A stretch of 64,000 bases of DNA, taken from contig NZ_PVTP01000015.1 in assembly GCF_003003285.1 (NCBI RefSeq), positions 1-64,000 of the forward strand, given 5' to 3'. The stretch's first letter is position 1, and each line of letters opens with the position of its first letter. The notes under the pieces are model-generated. The model was not told the origin of the DNA. It worked only from the letters and a program-made list of their open reading frames with translations, and searched no databases. Below, in pieces: positions 20,336 through 29,647 of this stretch. Origin of the DNA: Yoonia maritima. Its GTDB lineage: Bacteria > Pseudomonadota > Alphaproteobacteria > Rhodobacterales > Rhodobacteraceae. Position numbers and translations under genes: made by a program.

Positions 20336-20995
20336 ATGATCGCTGACAAGGTGCTGAAACAAAGCAGGGTTATGCTCGTGCTTTGGGGATTACTGTTGCT
20401 TTCGGCAATTGTAGCCATGTTTGCAGGGCGTTGGTCATTGGCGTTTGTCGCATTCAGCACGCTGGCGTTGGCGATTGCGCCGGTATTCTTGGCCTCTCGC
20501 CTTAACCTGACACTGCCTCTGCCCTTTCTTGTTGCAACGACCCTGTTCACCTTTGCGACCGTTTTTATGGGCGAAGCTTTCGATTTTTATGAGAAGGTCT
20601 GGTGGTGGGATATTGCCCTACATGGCGGGTCCGCAGTTGGGTTTGGACTAATCGGGTTCTTGTTCGTTTTCATGCTATTCGAGGGAGATCGCTACGCTGC
20701 CCCGCCCGCCGCGATCGCTTTTATGGCGTTCTGCGTGGCGATTACCGTCGGTACAATGTGGGAAAATTTCGAATACCTGATGGACCTGACGTTTGGACTA
20801 AATATGCAGAAATCCGGACTGCAAGACACGATGGGTGACTTGCTGGTTGATAGCGTCGGCGCCCTGTTGGGCGCACTGTCGGGCTACGTCTTTCTAAAAG
20901 GGCATCGTACAGGCGTAACGACCATTCTGATCCATCAGTTCGTAGAAATGAATAAACGACTGTACCGCAAGTCCAAGGATCGGCTGCGGAAATAG
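20336..20995 (+). CDS. YjdF/DUF2238-like membrane protein
   Basis: 219 residues with about six TM segments. Conserved-looking polar motifs in membrane segments are WWWDIALHGGSA, GTMWENFEYLMD and DTMGDLLVDSVGALLG; this spacing of Asp/His, Glu and Asp pairs recalls the YjdF (DUF2238) family. Function unknown in the family. AAAAGG stands about 8 bases before the ATG. Divergent from the EEP gene with 45 bp between starts; ends 3 bp before the convergent oxidoreductase gene. Confidence 0.6.
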   Translation: MIADKVLKQSRVMLVLWGLLLLSAIVAMFAGRWSLAFVAFSTLALAIAPVFLASRLNLTLPLPFLVATTLFTFATVFMGEAFDFYEKVWWWDIALHGGSAVGFGLIGFLFVFMLFEGDRYAAPPAAIAFMAFCVAITVGTMWENFEYLMDLTFGLNMQKSGLQDTMGDLLVDSVGALLGALSGYVFLKGHRTGVTTILIHQFVEMNKRLYRKSKDRLRK

Positions 20996-20998
20996 CTC

Positions 20999-22003
20999 TT
21001 AAGGGTGGAACCCGACCGGTATGTTGTCGCGGTCGTTTAGCAACAGGTCGGCCATTACCTCGCCTGCTTTTGGAGCCATACCAAAGCCAATCTTAAAGCC
21101 ACCGTTCGCGACGAATTCACCGTCGCGCGTGGGGTGCCGCCCTAGGATCGGTGATCGGCTACGGCTGCGCGGGCGTACGCCTGCCCAGCGTTCGATCACG
21201 GGCGCATTTTTCAGAACTGGAAACGCCGCGATCGCGCGGGTTAGCACGTCGTCCAACTGTTCGTCTGTACTGGTCGGATCATCAAATTCCCGTTCAGACG
21301 TCGACCCAATTGCAACCGTGCCGTCCCTGTGCGGAATGATGTGTAGCGCGTCTGCAAATAGCTGCGGCTTGCCTGACGCATTGAATTCCAGCACTGCAGC
21401 CTGACCTTTGACACCACCGCCGCCCAGTTCTGCGACGCCTTTCCACCCCGTCGCCCAAACGACCTGCCCGGAAGCCGTGCCAGTCGTATCGACGGAACCG
21501 CCAAGCGCAATCACCGCGTCAGCCAAAGCGCGGGTCGCGCGGCGTGGGTGGATCAATGCAGACAGTGTATCGCGAACCAAAAGGCCGGTGGGCGATGGCG
21601 GTATCCAATCGCCTTGACCTGCGGGGACGACCTCCCAAATCGCTTTGCCTTTCCAAAGCTTGGCGGCAGTGATCGCCCGATCACGCGCCAGCGTAACTGC
21701 CCGGTCATCGGCCAAGGGCTGAAGCCTACCTGACCGTGAATAGCCAACGTTAGACTCTGAAATAGACTCTACTTCGGCCCAAAACTGTTCGGCCAGGATC
21801 AGGCTTTCGAATTGGAACGCTTTCTTTTCATTCCAGTTCTCGGGAACATGGGGGGCAAGTGCGCCGACGACACCACCGCTTGAACCTGCAGCAACCCCAT
21901 TTGGGTCGATCACTTGGACCTTCGCTCCGCGCCGCGCACAGGCATAGGCCACCGACAGCCCAAAAATGCCAGCGCCCATTACTGTCACATCAGCCGTTGC
22001 CAT
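20999..22003 (-). CDS. FAD-dependent oxidoreductase, likely MnmC C-terminal domain equivalent
   Basis: 334 residues of the DAO fold. The FAD site GAGIFGLSVAYACARRG lies at 10-26, and the C-terminal AGVRPRSRSRSPILG and NGGFKIGFGMAPKAGE are typical of MnmC2-like oxidases. In E. coli MnmC this domain removes the carboxymethyl group of cmnm5(s2)U34 in tRNA before methylation. The divergent neighbour, 48 bp away, is the matching methyltransferase domain as a separate protein, so this is probably a split MnmC system. A glycine or D-amino-acid oxidase role cannot be excluded. Confidence 0.75.
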   Translation of the reverse strand: MATADVTVMGAGIFGLSVAYACARRGAKVQVIDPNGVAAGSSGGVVGALAPHVPENWNEKKAFQFESLILAEQFWAEVESISESNVGYSRSGRLQPLADDRAVTLARDRAITAAKLWKGKAIWEVVPAGQGDWIPPSPTGLLVRDTLSALIHPRRATRALADAVIALGGSVDTTGTASGQVVWATGWKGVAELGGGGVKGQAAVLEFNASGKPQLFADALHIIPHRDGTVAIGSTSEREFDDPTSTDEQLDDVLTRAIAAFPVLKNAPVIERWAGVRPRSRSRSPILGRHPTRDGEFVANGGFKIGFGMAPKAGEVMADLLLNDRDNIPVGFHP

Positions 22004-22051
22004 TCCGGTTCCTTCCGCCCAAAGATGGGCTGACTCCTAAGGCATGACCTC

Positions 22052-22735
22052 ATGACAAACCAGACCGCAAAACTTGACTGGCGGGACGGCCGTGTGCCGA
22101 TCTCGACCCAATTCGATGATCCTTACTATTCGCTCGATAATGGGCTGGCTGAAACACGGCATGTGTTTTTGGACGGAAACGACCTGCCCGCCCGTTTTGG
22201 CGGCACCTTTCAGATCGCCGAGCTTGGCTTTGGTACAGGCCTAAACCTATTGGTGACTTGGGCGCTGTGGGATCAGGCAGGGCGTCCCGGCCAATTGCAG
22301 TTTACGTCGTTCGAGGCCTTTCCGATGGCAAAGGAAGACATGCGAACCGCACTGGCCCATTTCCCCGAGGTCGCCGAATACGCAGACGTTTTGCTTGACC
22401 ACTGGTCGCCGGGCGACGGGGCGACACAGTTGCCGGACGGTCCATTGCTTGATGTGATCGTTGGGGATGCTCGCGAAACTGTTCCGGCATGGAACGCCAG
22501 CGCAGACGCATGGTTTTTAGATGGGTTTTCACCCGCCAAAAACCCAGAGCTATGGGGCGCGGACCTGCTGCGCGCCGTTGGTGAACACACAAAACCCGGC
22601 GGAACTGCGGCAACTTATAGCGCTGCTGGCCACGTCCGCCAAAGCCTGACCACGGCTGGGTTCACCGTAACCCGCACCCCCGGATATGGACGCAAACGCC
22701 ACATGACACGCGCAAGGATCGACGATGCAGAATAA
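22052..22735 (+). CDS. mnmD: tRNA (5-methylaminomethyl-2-thiouridine)(34)-methyltransferase MnmD
   Basis: 227 residues. Class I methyltransferase with ELGFGTGLNLLVTW as SAM site, and DAWFLDGFSPAKNPELW, the hallmark of the MnmC N-terminal domain. It methylates nm5(s2)U34 of tRNAs reading split codon boxes. Stand-alone rather than fused to the oxidase. Overlaps the EamA exporter gene by 11 bp. Confidence 0.9.
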   Translation: MTNQTAKLDWRDGRVPISTQFDDPYYSLDNGLAETRHVFLDGNDLPARFGGTFQIAELGFGTGLNLLVTWALWDQAGRPGQLQFTSFEAFPMAKEDMRTALAHFPEVAEYADVLLDHWSPGDGATQLPDGPLLDVIVGDARETVPAWNASADAWFLDGFSPAKNPELWGADLLRAVGEHTKPGGTAATYSAAGHVRQSLTTAGFTVTRTPGYGRKRHMTRARIDDAE

Positions 22736-23588
22736 CGCGCGGCTTGGCATCATGTTCATGATCGCCACTACTTTTGTTTTTGCGATCCAAGACGGAATTT
22801 CGCGCCATTTGGCAGGAAACTATAACGTCCTGATGATCGTGATGATCCGGTACTGGTTCTTTGCCGCCTTCGTGATCACCATCGCGAAAAGGCAATCCGG
22901 TTCTATAAAAAAGGCCGCAGCGACAAGCCAGCCTATCCTGCAAATCACGCGCGGCATTTTGCTATCGCTTGAGATTTGCGTGATGGTTACTGGGTTCGTG
23001 GCACTTGGACTGGTCGAAAGCCACGCTGTTTTCGCATGCTATCCGCTATTGATCGCAGCCCTATCTGGCCCGGTGTTGGGCGAACAGGTCGGATGGCGAC
23101 GTTGGACTGCCATTGGGATAGGCTTTGTCGGTGTGCTGGTCATTTTACAGCCGGGCTATGCCGTCTTTGCGCCAGCTGCGATGATCCCATTGATCGCGGC
23201 ATTAATGTTCGCGCTATACGGCCTTTTGACCCGATACGCGTCACGCAAAGATACCACGGTAACCTCGTTCTTTTGGACGGGCGTCGCGGGTGCTGTCGTC
23301 ATGACCATCGTCGGCGCGTGGTCATGGGAACCAATGACCAGCCAAGATTGGGCATGGATGGCGACGCTATGCGTTACCGGCGCCACTGGCCACTGGCTGT
23401 TGATCAAAACCTATGAAGTCGCCGAAGCCAGCGCGGTGCAACCATTTGCATATCTACAACTGGTTTTTGCCAGCGCTATTGGCGTTTTTCTGATGGGCGA
23501 AACCATACGGCCCAACGTGGCACTGGGCGGCGCGATCGTTATTGCGGCGGGGCTGTTCACCCTGTGGCGGGCACGACAAAAGTCTTAG
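22725..23588 (+). CDS. EamA (DMT superfamily) transporter
   Basis: 287 residues with ten predicted TM segments in two EamA repeats (about 5-145 and 150-280). GETIRPNVALGGAIVIAAG near the end is typical. Probably exports a metabolite or amino acid; substrate unknown. Starts inside the end of mnmD and ends 4 bp into the convergent transglycosylase gene. Confidence 0.85.
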   Translation: MQNNARLGIMFMIATTFVFAIQDGISRHLAGNYNVLMIVMIRYWFFAAFVITIAKRQSGSIKKAAATSQPILQITRGILLSLEICVMVTGFVALGLVESHAVFACYPLLIAALSGPVLGEQVGWRRWTAIGIGFVGVLVILQPGYAVFAPAAMIPLIAALMFALYGLLTRYASRKDTTVTSFFWTGVAGAVVMTIVGAWSWEPMTSQDWAWMATLCVTGATGHWLLIKTYEVAEASAVQPFAYLQLVFASAIGVFLMGETIRPNVALGGAIVIAAGLFTLWRARQKS

Positions 23589-25600
23589 CCGTCTTCAGGT
23601 CGGGCAACTGGCCGCTGCTGAGTCGGTGTTTCTTCTTGCGGCTGGCGCTCTGGGCGGGTCCTTGGCCGCAGCAATGGCTTTTCACCGATGAGCAGATCAG
23701 TGAACGCAATCGGTCCCGTTTTACCGGTTAACCGTGCCTCATAGATCGGTAGGCTTTCGGTCACCCGCATCACGTAGTTTCGTGTCTCGCGAAATGGGAT
23801 GTGTTCGATCCAGTCGATTACATCCATTTCACGCAAACGCGGATCACCACGTTCTTCCATCCACGTACGCGGACGGCCCGGCCCTGCGTTATATCCAGCG
23901 GCAATCATCACCGGTGTCGGCCCAAACTGTTCTTGCAAGCCAGCCAAGTACTGCGAACCCAACGTGGCATTGTAGCGCCAATCATTCGTTAGCCGACCAC
24001 GCGAATAGGGCATATCCAGCTGTCCGGCGACCTCCTCTGCGGTGCCTGGCATAAGCTGCATCAACCCAAGAGCCCCGACAGGGCTGCCGATCGTTGTGTT
24101 GAATTCGCTTTCGCGCCGGGCAATCGATAAGGCAAGCGCCGGGTCAACCGGCAGGTCCATCTCTGCCAGATCATGGATAGGGTAATAAAGCGATGGAATG
24201 ATGATTCCCCGCGTTACGGCCGTTTTTCCCAATAACAGAGTATAATATTGCTCGTTTAAGTGGTCGAGATAGGCACCTACTTGTGCCAACTCTACTGGCG
24301 ATAGTGTCTTGCCCAGCTCTGCAAAGAACGTCACCGCTGCGCCACGTTCACCACCAGCCAACAGCATGAAGGCGACCTTTGTCAGCTCCCGTTCAAAGAC
24401 GAGCGCTCCCTTCCATTCCACGTCTGTCCCGACGAGAAACGGATCAAGCGGACGGCCCAGCTTTTCTGCGGCAAGCAGACCGTAAAACGCTGTGTGATGC
24501 GCTGCGGCCGCGCCATAAGAAAGCGTGGCCAAATCCGCGTTATTCATGACCGCATGCGTACGCCCCATCCAATACTGCATCCGGCTGCTAGAAATCGGGC
24601 CAGACACAGCCGCCGACGCCTTTTCAAAATGCTCTAACGCGCGTGATGGGTCGCCAAGATATGTGAGCGCGAGATAGCCGGATAGCCACTCTAAATCGGC
24701 ATAAAACGCACCTTCATCCAGATAATGGCGTGACGCGATAAGGTATGCTTGTTCGGCCCGACCTTCGCGCATTTCCCAGCGCGCAAGCACACGGCGCCAA
24801 CCTGCCCAGCGGAATGGGTCGCCCAGCGCCGCGCGGCTGGTTGAACGCTCGCCAAGCATCACAACCGCATCGGTCCAATCACCACGCTGCGCGCGCCAAT
24901 TATAGCGGTCATATGCGAATCCTGGGTCTTCGCGCAGGGACGCAGGGACGGCTTCGTAAAGCGGCAGCATATTCCGTTTGCCCGCGATATAGCCGATCCG
25001 CGCTTCAGCTAGCGCGCGCTGATCAGACTCTATCAAAGGCAACATGCGTGTCGCATCGGTCCGCCTAGATCGCCACAGCATCGCGTCAGCCCGCGCCACA
25101 TGATAGGGTGCTAGCACATCTGAAAAGGCAGACATCAACGCGTCTTGGCCGTCGTCAGTTAACCCAAGTTCCAGCCAAGCCGTCCGCAAATATTCATGCG
25201 CTTTCTCGATTTCTCCGCTTGTCATCAACGCTTCGGCTAGGCGGGTGGCACCTTCGCCGGTTTGGGGCGGATTATCGGCAAACCATGCGATGACTTCATC
25301 AGCCGTATGGCCCTTTTCAATCAAAGGTTCGGCCTTAGCACGCAGCCGATCTAGACCCGGCCAATCCGGATGCGCAGAAACAAAACGACGGTAGTCCTGA
25401 AAATCAGCATCACCATCACGTAACCGCAACCATGTTAGAACTTCGGCCGTCAAAGGGTCCGCTTGCGAAGCCAGATTGTAGGCGGCATCCCAGTCAACAC
25501 TGGCTGCAGTTAACGCGGCAACTGCCTTTGGGTCGACCTCTTGGGCCATCAGTGGCGCAGACAGGAATGTCACGGCCATCGCAAAGGTTATATTTCGCAT
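23585..25600 (-). CDS. periplasmic soluble lytic murein transglycosylase (Slt family)
   Basis: 671 residues from ATG 25600, which begins a signal peptide (MRNITFAMAVTFLSAPLMAQ). A long helical superhelix (about 30-470) precedes the SLT domain, where Glu497 in RRESEFN is catalytic and GALGLMQLMPGTA and AAGYNAGPGR follow. It cleaves peptidoglycan glycan strands with formation of 1,6-anhydroMurNAc. The C-terminal ~30 residues are Pro/Arg/Gln-rich. Divergent from dapA. Confidence 0.92.
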   Translation of the reverse strand: MRNITFAMAVTFLSAPLMAQEVDPKAVAALTAASVDWDAAYNLASQADPLTAEVLTWLRLRDGDADFQDYRRFVSAHPDWPGLDRLRAKAEPLIEKGHTADEVIAWFADNPPQTGEGATRLAEALMTSGEIEKAHEYLRTAWLELGLTDDGQDALMSAFSDVLAPYHVARADAMLWRSRRTDATRMLPLIESDQRALAEARIGYIAGKRNMLPLYEAVPASLREDPGFAYDRYNWRAQRGDWTDAVVMLGERSTSRAALGDPFRWAGWRRVLARWEMREGRAEQAYLIASRHYLDEGAFYADLEWLSGYLALTYLGDPSRALEHFEKASAAVSGPISSSRMQYWMGRTHAVMNNADLATLSYGAAAAHHTAFYGLLAAEKLGRPLDPFLVGTDVEWKGALVFERELTKVAFMLLAGGERGAAVTFFAELGKTLSPVELAQVGAYLDHLNEQYYTLLLGKTAVTRGIIIPSLYYPIHDLAEMDLPVDPALALSIARRESEFNTTIGSPVGALGLMQLMPGTAEEVAGQLDMPYSRGRLTNDWRYNATLGSQYLAGLQEQFGPTPVMIAAGYNAGPGRPRTWMEERGDPRLREMDVIDWIEHIPFRETRNYVMRVTESLPIYEARLTGKTGPIAFTDLLIGEKPLLRPRTRPERQPQEETPTQQRPVARPEDG

Positions 25601-25747
25601 CAGAGTCACCGCACCGTCTGTTTTCAAATAAACTAGCGTTGCGGCTCGTAATAACAACTCACAAACTTGGCAATCGGCAGAAACCCGTCTAGGGTCCGCG
25701 CGATTTTACCGGGCGATTCAATGCCCACAGCAACAAGGATGCGTGTC

Positions 25748-26620
25748 ATGTTCAAAGGGTCACTCCCCGCCCTCGTCACGCCGTTTAAAGACGGCCAAGT
25801 GGACACTGATGCGCTGAAAAAGCTGGTGGACTGGCATGTGGATCAGGGGTCACATGGTTTGGTTCCTGTGGGTACAACAGGCGAAAGCCCAACCCTGACA
25901 CACACGGAACATGACGCTGTGGTTGCTTGCGTGGTCGAAGCCGCTGCTGGCCGCATTCCAGTGATCGCAGGTGCTGGTTCGAACAACACAATCGAAACTG
26001 TGCGCTTAGTTAAGGCAGCAAAAGCTGCGGGTGCTGACGCCGCGCTTGTGGTGACGCCATACTATAACAAGCCAACACAGGCTGGGCTGATTGCGCATTT
26101 CAGCGCCGCTGCTGACTGTGGTCTTCCGATCATCATCTATAACATCCCCGGTCGTTCGGCTGTCGATATGACACCTGAAACGATGGGCGCATTGTCAAAA
26201 CTAGACATGATCGTTGGTGTCAAAGATGCGACTGGTGACCTGTCCCGCGTGCCAAAACAACGCATGGCCTGCGGTACTGATTTCATGCAGCTATCCGGCG
26301 AAGACGCGACTGCGCTAGGCTTTAACGCCCACGGCGGTTGCGGATGCATTTCGGTGACTGCGAACGTGGCGCCCAAACTATGTGCGGAATTCCAAGAAAG
26401 CACGCTGGCTGGCGAATACGACAAAGCGCTGACCCAACTGGACCGCTTGATGCCCCTGCACGAAGCGATCTTTACAGAGCCCGGGGTAGCGGGTGCGAAA
26501 TACGGTATGTCGTTGCTAGGTCTATGCAGCGAAGACGTCCGCTCACCTCTGACAGGGCTAACTGATGGCACCAAAGAAAAAATGCGTGCCGCAATGGTGC
26601 ACGCTGGCTTGCTGAACTGA
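25748..26620 (+). CDS. dapA: 4-hydroxy-tetrahydrodipicolinate synthase DapA
   Basis: 290 residues from ATG 25748, where the family N-terminus [12 protein letters not shown] begins and AAGG lies 9 bases upstream. Schiff-base Lys159 (GVKDATGD), Tyr131 and Arg136 (IYNIPGR) and the GTTGES motif are present. It condenses pyruvate with aspartate semialdehyde, the first step towards diaminopimelate and lysine; lysA is also in this window. Ends before a hairpin terminator. Confidence 0.96.
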   Translation: MFKGSLPALVTPFKDGQVDTDALKKLVDWHVDQGSHGLVPVGTTGESPTLTHTEHDAVVACVVEAAAGRIPVIAGAGSNNTIETVRLVKAAKAAGADAALVVTPYYNKPTQAGLIAHFSAAADCGLPIIIYNIPGRSAVDMTPETMGALSKLDMIVGVKDATGDLSRVPKQRMACGTDFMQLSGEDATALGFNAHGGCGCISVTANVAPKLCAEFQESTLAGEYDKALTQLDRLMPLHEAIFTEPGVAGAKYGMSLLGLCSEDVRSPLTGLTDGTKEKMRAAMVHAGLLN

Positions 26621-26676
26621 TCTTTTGGGATGGGTGACATCACCCGTCCCAAATTCATCACCCGGCCGTTGCGCAC

Positions 26677-26696
26677 CCACCGAACGGTGGCTTTTT
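26677..26696 (+). terminator. Rho-independent terminator after dapA
   Basis: CCACC-GAAC-GGTGG hairpin (26677-26690) followed by C and five T. Short stem but correct form and position, 57 bases after the dapA stop. Confidence 0.7.
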
Positions 26697-26849
26697 GCGT
26701 TACAGCCCGAATCTTTCATTAACCCCTTATTTCATTGAGGTATGCTCTGTCGGCGATACGTCGGCTAAGCGTCGGACCTATGGCCGGTATTTCCGCGCTT
26801 AAGAAGACGCACGGTCTAACCGCAAACAGTGCGCCCAATTCATGCATAG

Positions 26850-28037
26850 TCATCTGACCCAGCCCGCTGCATAACGCACCTCTTCGCATCCACCAAACAC
26901 TGCTGCCCGGTCGAGTTCAACCTCTAACGCCTTGATCCGTCCGCCCCCCATACGTACGCCCGGTTCGGCCCAGAACGCGGTCACAGTCAGCACTGTTCTG
27001 TCGCGTTTCATGTCGATCCGGCCGATTAGTCGGCCTCCTTCGATCACGGGAAACACGTAGTAGCCGTATTTGCGCTGCGGCGCGGGTACAAAGATTTCGA
27101 TCCGGTAGTGGAAACCGAATAACCGTTCTGCCCGTTTGCGGTCGCGAAGTGCGGGATCAAACGGGGAAAGGATGCGTAGGCGCGATACCGGTGCCGCGAC
27201 GGGCCGGTCCATCACTTCGGGCCATGCAAAGGACCGACGTAACTTGCCGTCAACACCTTCGACGTCCACCTCAATAATACGGTTGTCGGCTAGCGCGGTT
27301 GCGCACCATGCTTTTGCCTCTGCCGGTGTGACGTTGTCCCAAAACGCCGCCAGTTCGCCACTCGTGGCGAACCCCAAACGATCCAATGCGCCAACGCAGC
27401 ACCATTCGATTGTGTCTTGCGTATCAGGCTGGTGAGCACGGAAAGCATCGGGAATGACCCGTTCAGTCAGGTCGTAGACTTTGGTAAATCCATCGCGGCG
27501 CAGGACCGACAATTGCCCTGAGCGCCACAGGAATTCGAGCGCTGTCTTTGACGGGTGCCAATCCCACCAACCGCCGGAACCACGGCTTTCGTCTTTGCCA
27601 ACCTGCCCTGATGTGCAGGGTCCGTCGTCCGAGATACGACGCAGGACTTCTTCGGTCTTAGACATAAAGTCGTCGCGCCGCTCATCCTTCCATCGATTTG
27701 CGAGCCGGGCTTCGTCGCGTTGAAATCTCAGACGCCAATGTGGAAAACTGGCAATAGGGATCGCAGCGGCGTCATGGGTCCAATGCTCAAACACTTGCCG
27801 ATCCCGATGCAGCAGGTTTTGCAGCGCGGCAGGACGATATTGTTGCCGGCGCGACCATAAGATTAGGTCGTGCGCACGGGCGAATGTGTTCACGCTGTCG
27901 AGCTGCACAAAACCAAGATCATCAATAGCGGCCGCCAAATCCGCGCCTTTACCTGGTCCAGACGGACGCGATGTTAGACCATGCCTTTCTAGGAAAATAT
28001 GTCGAGCACGTGTGTTCGTCAGAATAGGAGCGGTCAT
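26850..28037 (-). CDS. YcaQ/AlkZ-like winged-helix DNA glycosylase
   Basis: 395 residues of the HTH_42 (YcaQ/AlkZ) superfamily. The catalytic motif is QLD at 45-47 in FVQLDSVNTFARAHDLILWSR; QxD is the YcaQ (AlkX) type, QxQ the AlkZ type. YcaQ in E. coli unhooks interstrand crosslinks and excises N7-alkylguanine. Start overlaps the upstream channel gene by ATGA. The downstream side, 26697-26849, has no gene but three GTCGG repeats spaced by 11 bp. Confidence 0.85.
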   Translation of the reverse strand: MTAPILTNTRARHIFLERHGLTSRPSGPGKGADLAAAIDDLGFVQLDSVNTFARAHDLILWSRRQQYRPAALQNLLHRDRQVFEHWTHDAAAIPIASFPHWRLRFQRDEARLANRWKDERRDDFMSKTEEVLRRISDDGPCTSGQVGKDESRGSGGWWDWHPSKTALEFLWRSGQLSVLRRDGFTKVYDLTERVIPDAFRAHQPDTQDTIEWCCVGALDRLGFATSGELAAFWDNVTPAEAKAWCATALADNRIIEVDVEGVDGKLRRSFAWPEVMDRPVAAPVSRLRILSPFDPALRDRKRAERLFGFHYRIEIFVPAPQRKYGYYVFPVIEGGRLIGRIDMKRDRTVLTVTAFWAEPGVRMGGGRIKALEVELDRAAVFGGCEEVRYAAGWVR

Positions 28038-28477
28038 TCAGAATGCTTTCTAGTCGCAAGTTGCTGAAGGCGGACCTGGCGCAATGCCTCGACCAATAAT
28101 GCCGTGACCATGCCAATGTTTAGCAACCCGTTTGCAGCGGCCAAACCGCCCAGCAAACGCCACTCCATCGGCAATAAAATATCCCCGAAGCCAAGCGTCG
28201 TAAACGCAACCAGAGAAAAGTAGACTGCAGGCTCCATCGCGTTGAACACGCCAAGTCCACGCAGCGCAAATGCCCAGATCCAAACGCCAATGGTCATTTG
28301 AACCATCACCCAAATCGCGGCAATGCATAGGACCAACATCAGCTTTGGCCGGTGCGGTTCGCGGGTCAACCATGGATGGAGACGCATAGTCATCACCTCC
28401 ATCACCCAAAAGCTAAGCCCCGCAACGAAAATGGATACCAGCAATAGAGCGGTGCCAAGAGCAAGTTGGATGAACAT
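28034..28477 (-). CDS. two-TM potassium channel-like protein
   Basis: 147 residues from ATG 28477 (GAGG about 10 bases upstream). A longer frame exists but would overlap the divergent smpB start. Hydrophobic segments at about 5-28, 46-70, 84-93 and 105-128 surround the selectivity-filter sequence TLGFGD (94-99), characteristic of K+ channels. No RCK/TrkA-N domain is attached. Overlaps the YcaQ-like gene by 4 bp. Confidence 0.75.
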   Translation of the reverse strand: MFIQLALGTALLLVSIFVAGLSFWVMEVMTMRLHPWLTREPHRPKLMLVLCIAAIWVMVQMTIGVWIWAFALRGLGVFNAMEPAVYFSLVAFTTLGFGDILLPMEWRLLGGLAAANGLLNIGMVTALLVEALRQVRLQQLATRKHSE

Positions 28478-28585
28478 GACGACGTGCCTCGTGGGGTTTT
28501 GAACCCACACCATAACCGCCAAGCACATAATGCAAAGCGGCAATCCCTTGTTCCGCACTGCAACATGCCCTATCTCCGCCATACT

Positions 28586-29059
28586 ATGGCAAAGAAACCT
28601 GAAAATAAAAATTACAAAGTCATCGCTGAAAACCGGCGTGCCCGGTATGATTATGCGATTGATAGCGACCTTGAGGTCGGGATCATTTTGCATGGCTCCG
28701 AGGTGAAATCGCTGCGCATTGGCCAGTCGAACATTGCTGACAGCTATGCGTCAGTTGATGACGGTGAACTGTGGCTGACGAACGCCTATATCGCGCCTTA
28801 CGATCGCGCGATGTTCAGCCACGAAGAACGCCGCAAACGCAAACTTTTGGTCAGTCGCAAAGAGCTGTCGAGGCTTTGGAACGCGACGAAGCGCGAAGGC
28901 ATGACGTTGGTCCCGTTGGTGATGTATTTTAACGACCGCGGATTAGTCAAACTGAAGATCGGGATCGCTAAGGGTAAGAAAAACCACGACAAGCGTGCGA
29001 CCGAAGCAAAACGTGACTGGGGCCGCCAGAAACAACGCCTGCTTCGCCACGGGGACTAA
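28586..29059 (+). CDS. smpB: SsrA-binding protein SmpB
   Basis: 157 residues starting [11 protein letters not shown] at 28586; no clear Shine-Dalgarno is seen, and the open frame runs upstream, but the family N-terminus fits here. [21 protein letters not shown] and [16 protein letters not shown] are the SmpB signatures. It binds tmRNA for ribosome rescue. No ssrA gene was found in the window. Confidence 0.95.
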   Translation: MAKKPENKNYKVIAENRRARYDYAIDSDLEVGIILHGSEVKSLRIGQSNIADSYASVDDGELWLTNAYIAPYDRAMFSHEERRKRKLLVSRKELSRLWNATKREGMTLVPLVMYFNDRGLVKLKIGIAKGKKNHDKRATEAKRDWGRQKQRLLRHGD

Positions 29060-29173
29060 TTGTCGCAGGAAAACCTTTGCTGAATCCGAATCATTGGTTA
29101 ACCTTCCTTCCAAGCGCGGTAACGGATCAGACCGACGCATTAAAAACAACGATCCACTTGGAAGGGACGAACT

Positions 29174-29455
29174 ATGGAACAGATGATTATTCAGCTCATC
29201 TCGGGTGCTGTTGGCGGAAACGCCGCAGGTACCGCGATGAAGGACCTGTCACTGGGCACAATCGGTAACACAATCGCAGGCCTTATTGGCGGTGCAGGTG
29301 GTGGCCAACTGGTTGCATTACTAGGTAGTGGTGCAGCGATGGCGGGCGGTAGCGGCGACATTATGGGTATGGTCACCCAAGTCGCTGGTGGCGCTGGCGG
29401 CGGTGCTATCCTGACAGCGATTGCAGGTATGATCAAAAACAAGATGTCCAGCTAA
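29174..29455 (+). CDS. small glycine/alanine-rich hydrophobic protein, unknown
   Basis: 93 residues, rich in Gly, Ala and Met, with GxxxG-like stretches (LIGGAGGGQ, VAGGAGGGA) repeated about 35 residues apart and three hydrophobic blocks. GGAAGGGACG is a strong ribosome binding site. Likely membrane-associated. I do not recognise a family with function. A hairpin follows at 29475-29504. Confidence 0.65.
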   Translation: MEQMIIQLISGAVGGNAAGTAMKDLSLGTIGNTIAGLIGGAGGGQLVALLGSGAAMAGGSGDIMGMVTQVAGGAGGGAILTAIAGMIKNKMSS

Positions 29456-29474
29456 TCACGCCACGACAGCTTAC

Positions 29475-29504
29475 TTGCGCCTCCGCCATTTGGCGGGGGC
29501 GCAA
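29475..29504. terminator. hairpin, possible terminator
   Basis: A 13-14 bp GC-rich inverted repeat (TTGCGCC...GGCGCAA outer arms, one G-T pair inside) just after the Gly-rich small gene. No T-run follows, so it may be a Rho-type or mRNA-stabilising hairpin rather than an intrinsic terminator. Confidence 0.5.
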
Positions 29505-29647
29505 TGCATTTCGACAGCGCCTTCGTGTCAATTCCACGCCATTTTATCAATTAAATCGCGCTCCACCTGACCTAGGACTGCAGTCGGACTTGTCATAATA
29601 CACAGCGCAGGCTACCCCTTCGGCAATTGCCACGAAAGGTGAATGCC

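Noticed and set aside
28478-28693. longer N-terminus for the K+ channel
   Set aside because: Would overlap the smpB start on the other strand and has no channel similarity.
26621-29173. tmRNA (ssrA) near smpB
   Set aside because: Looked for in the gaps beside dapA and smpB; no tRNA-like acceptor or tag reading frame seen.
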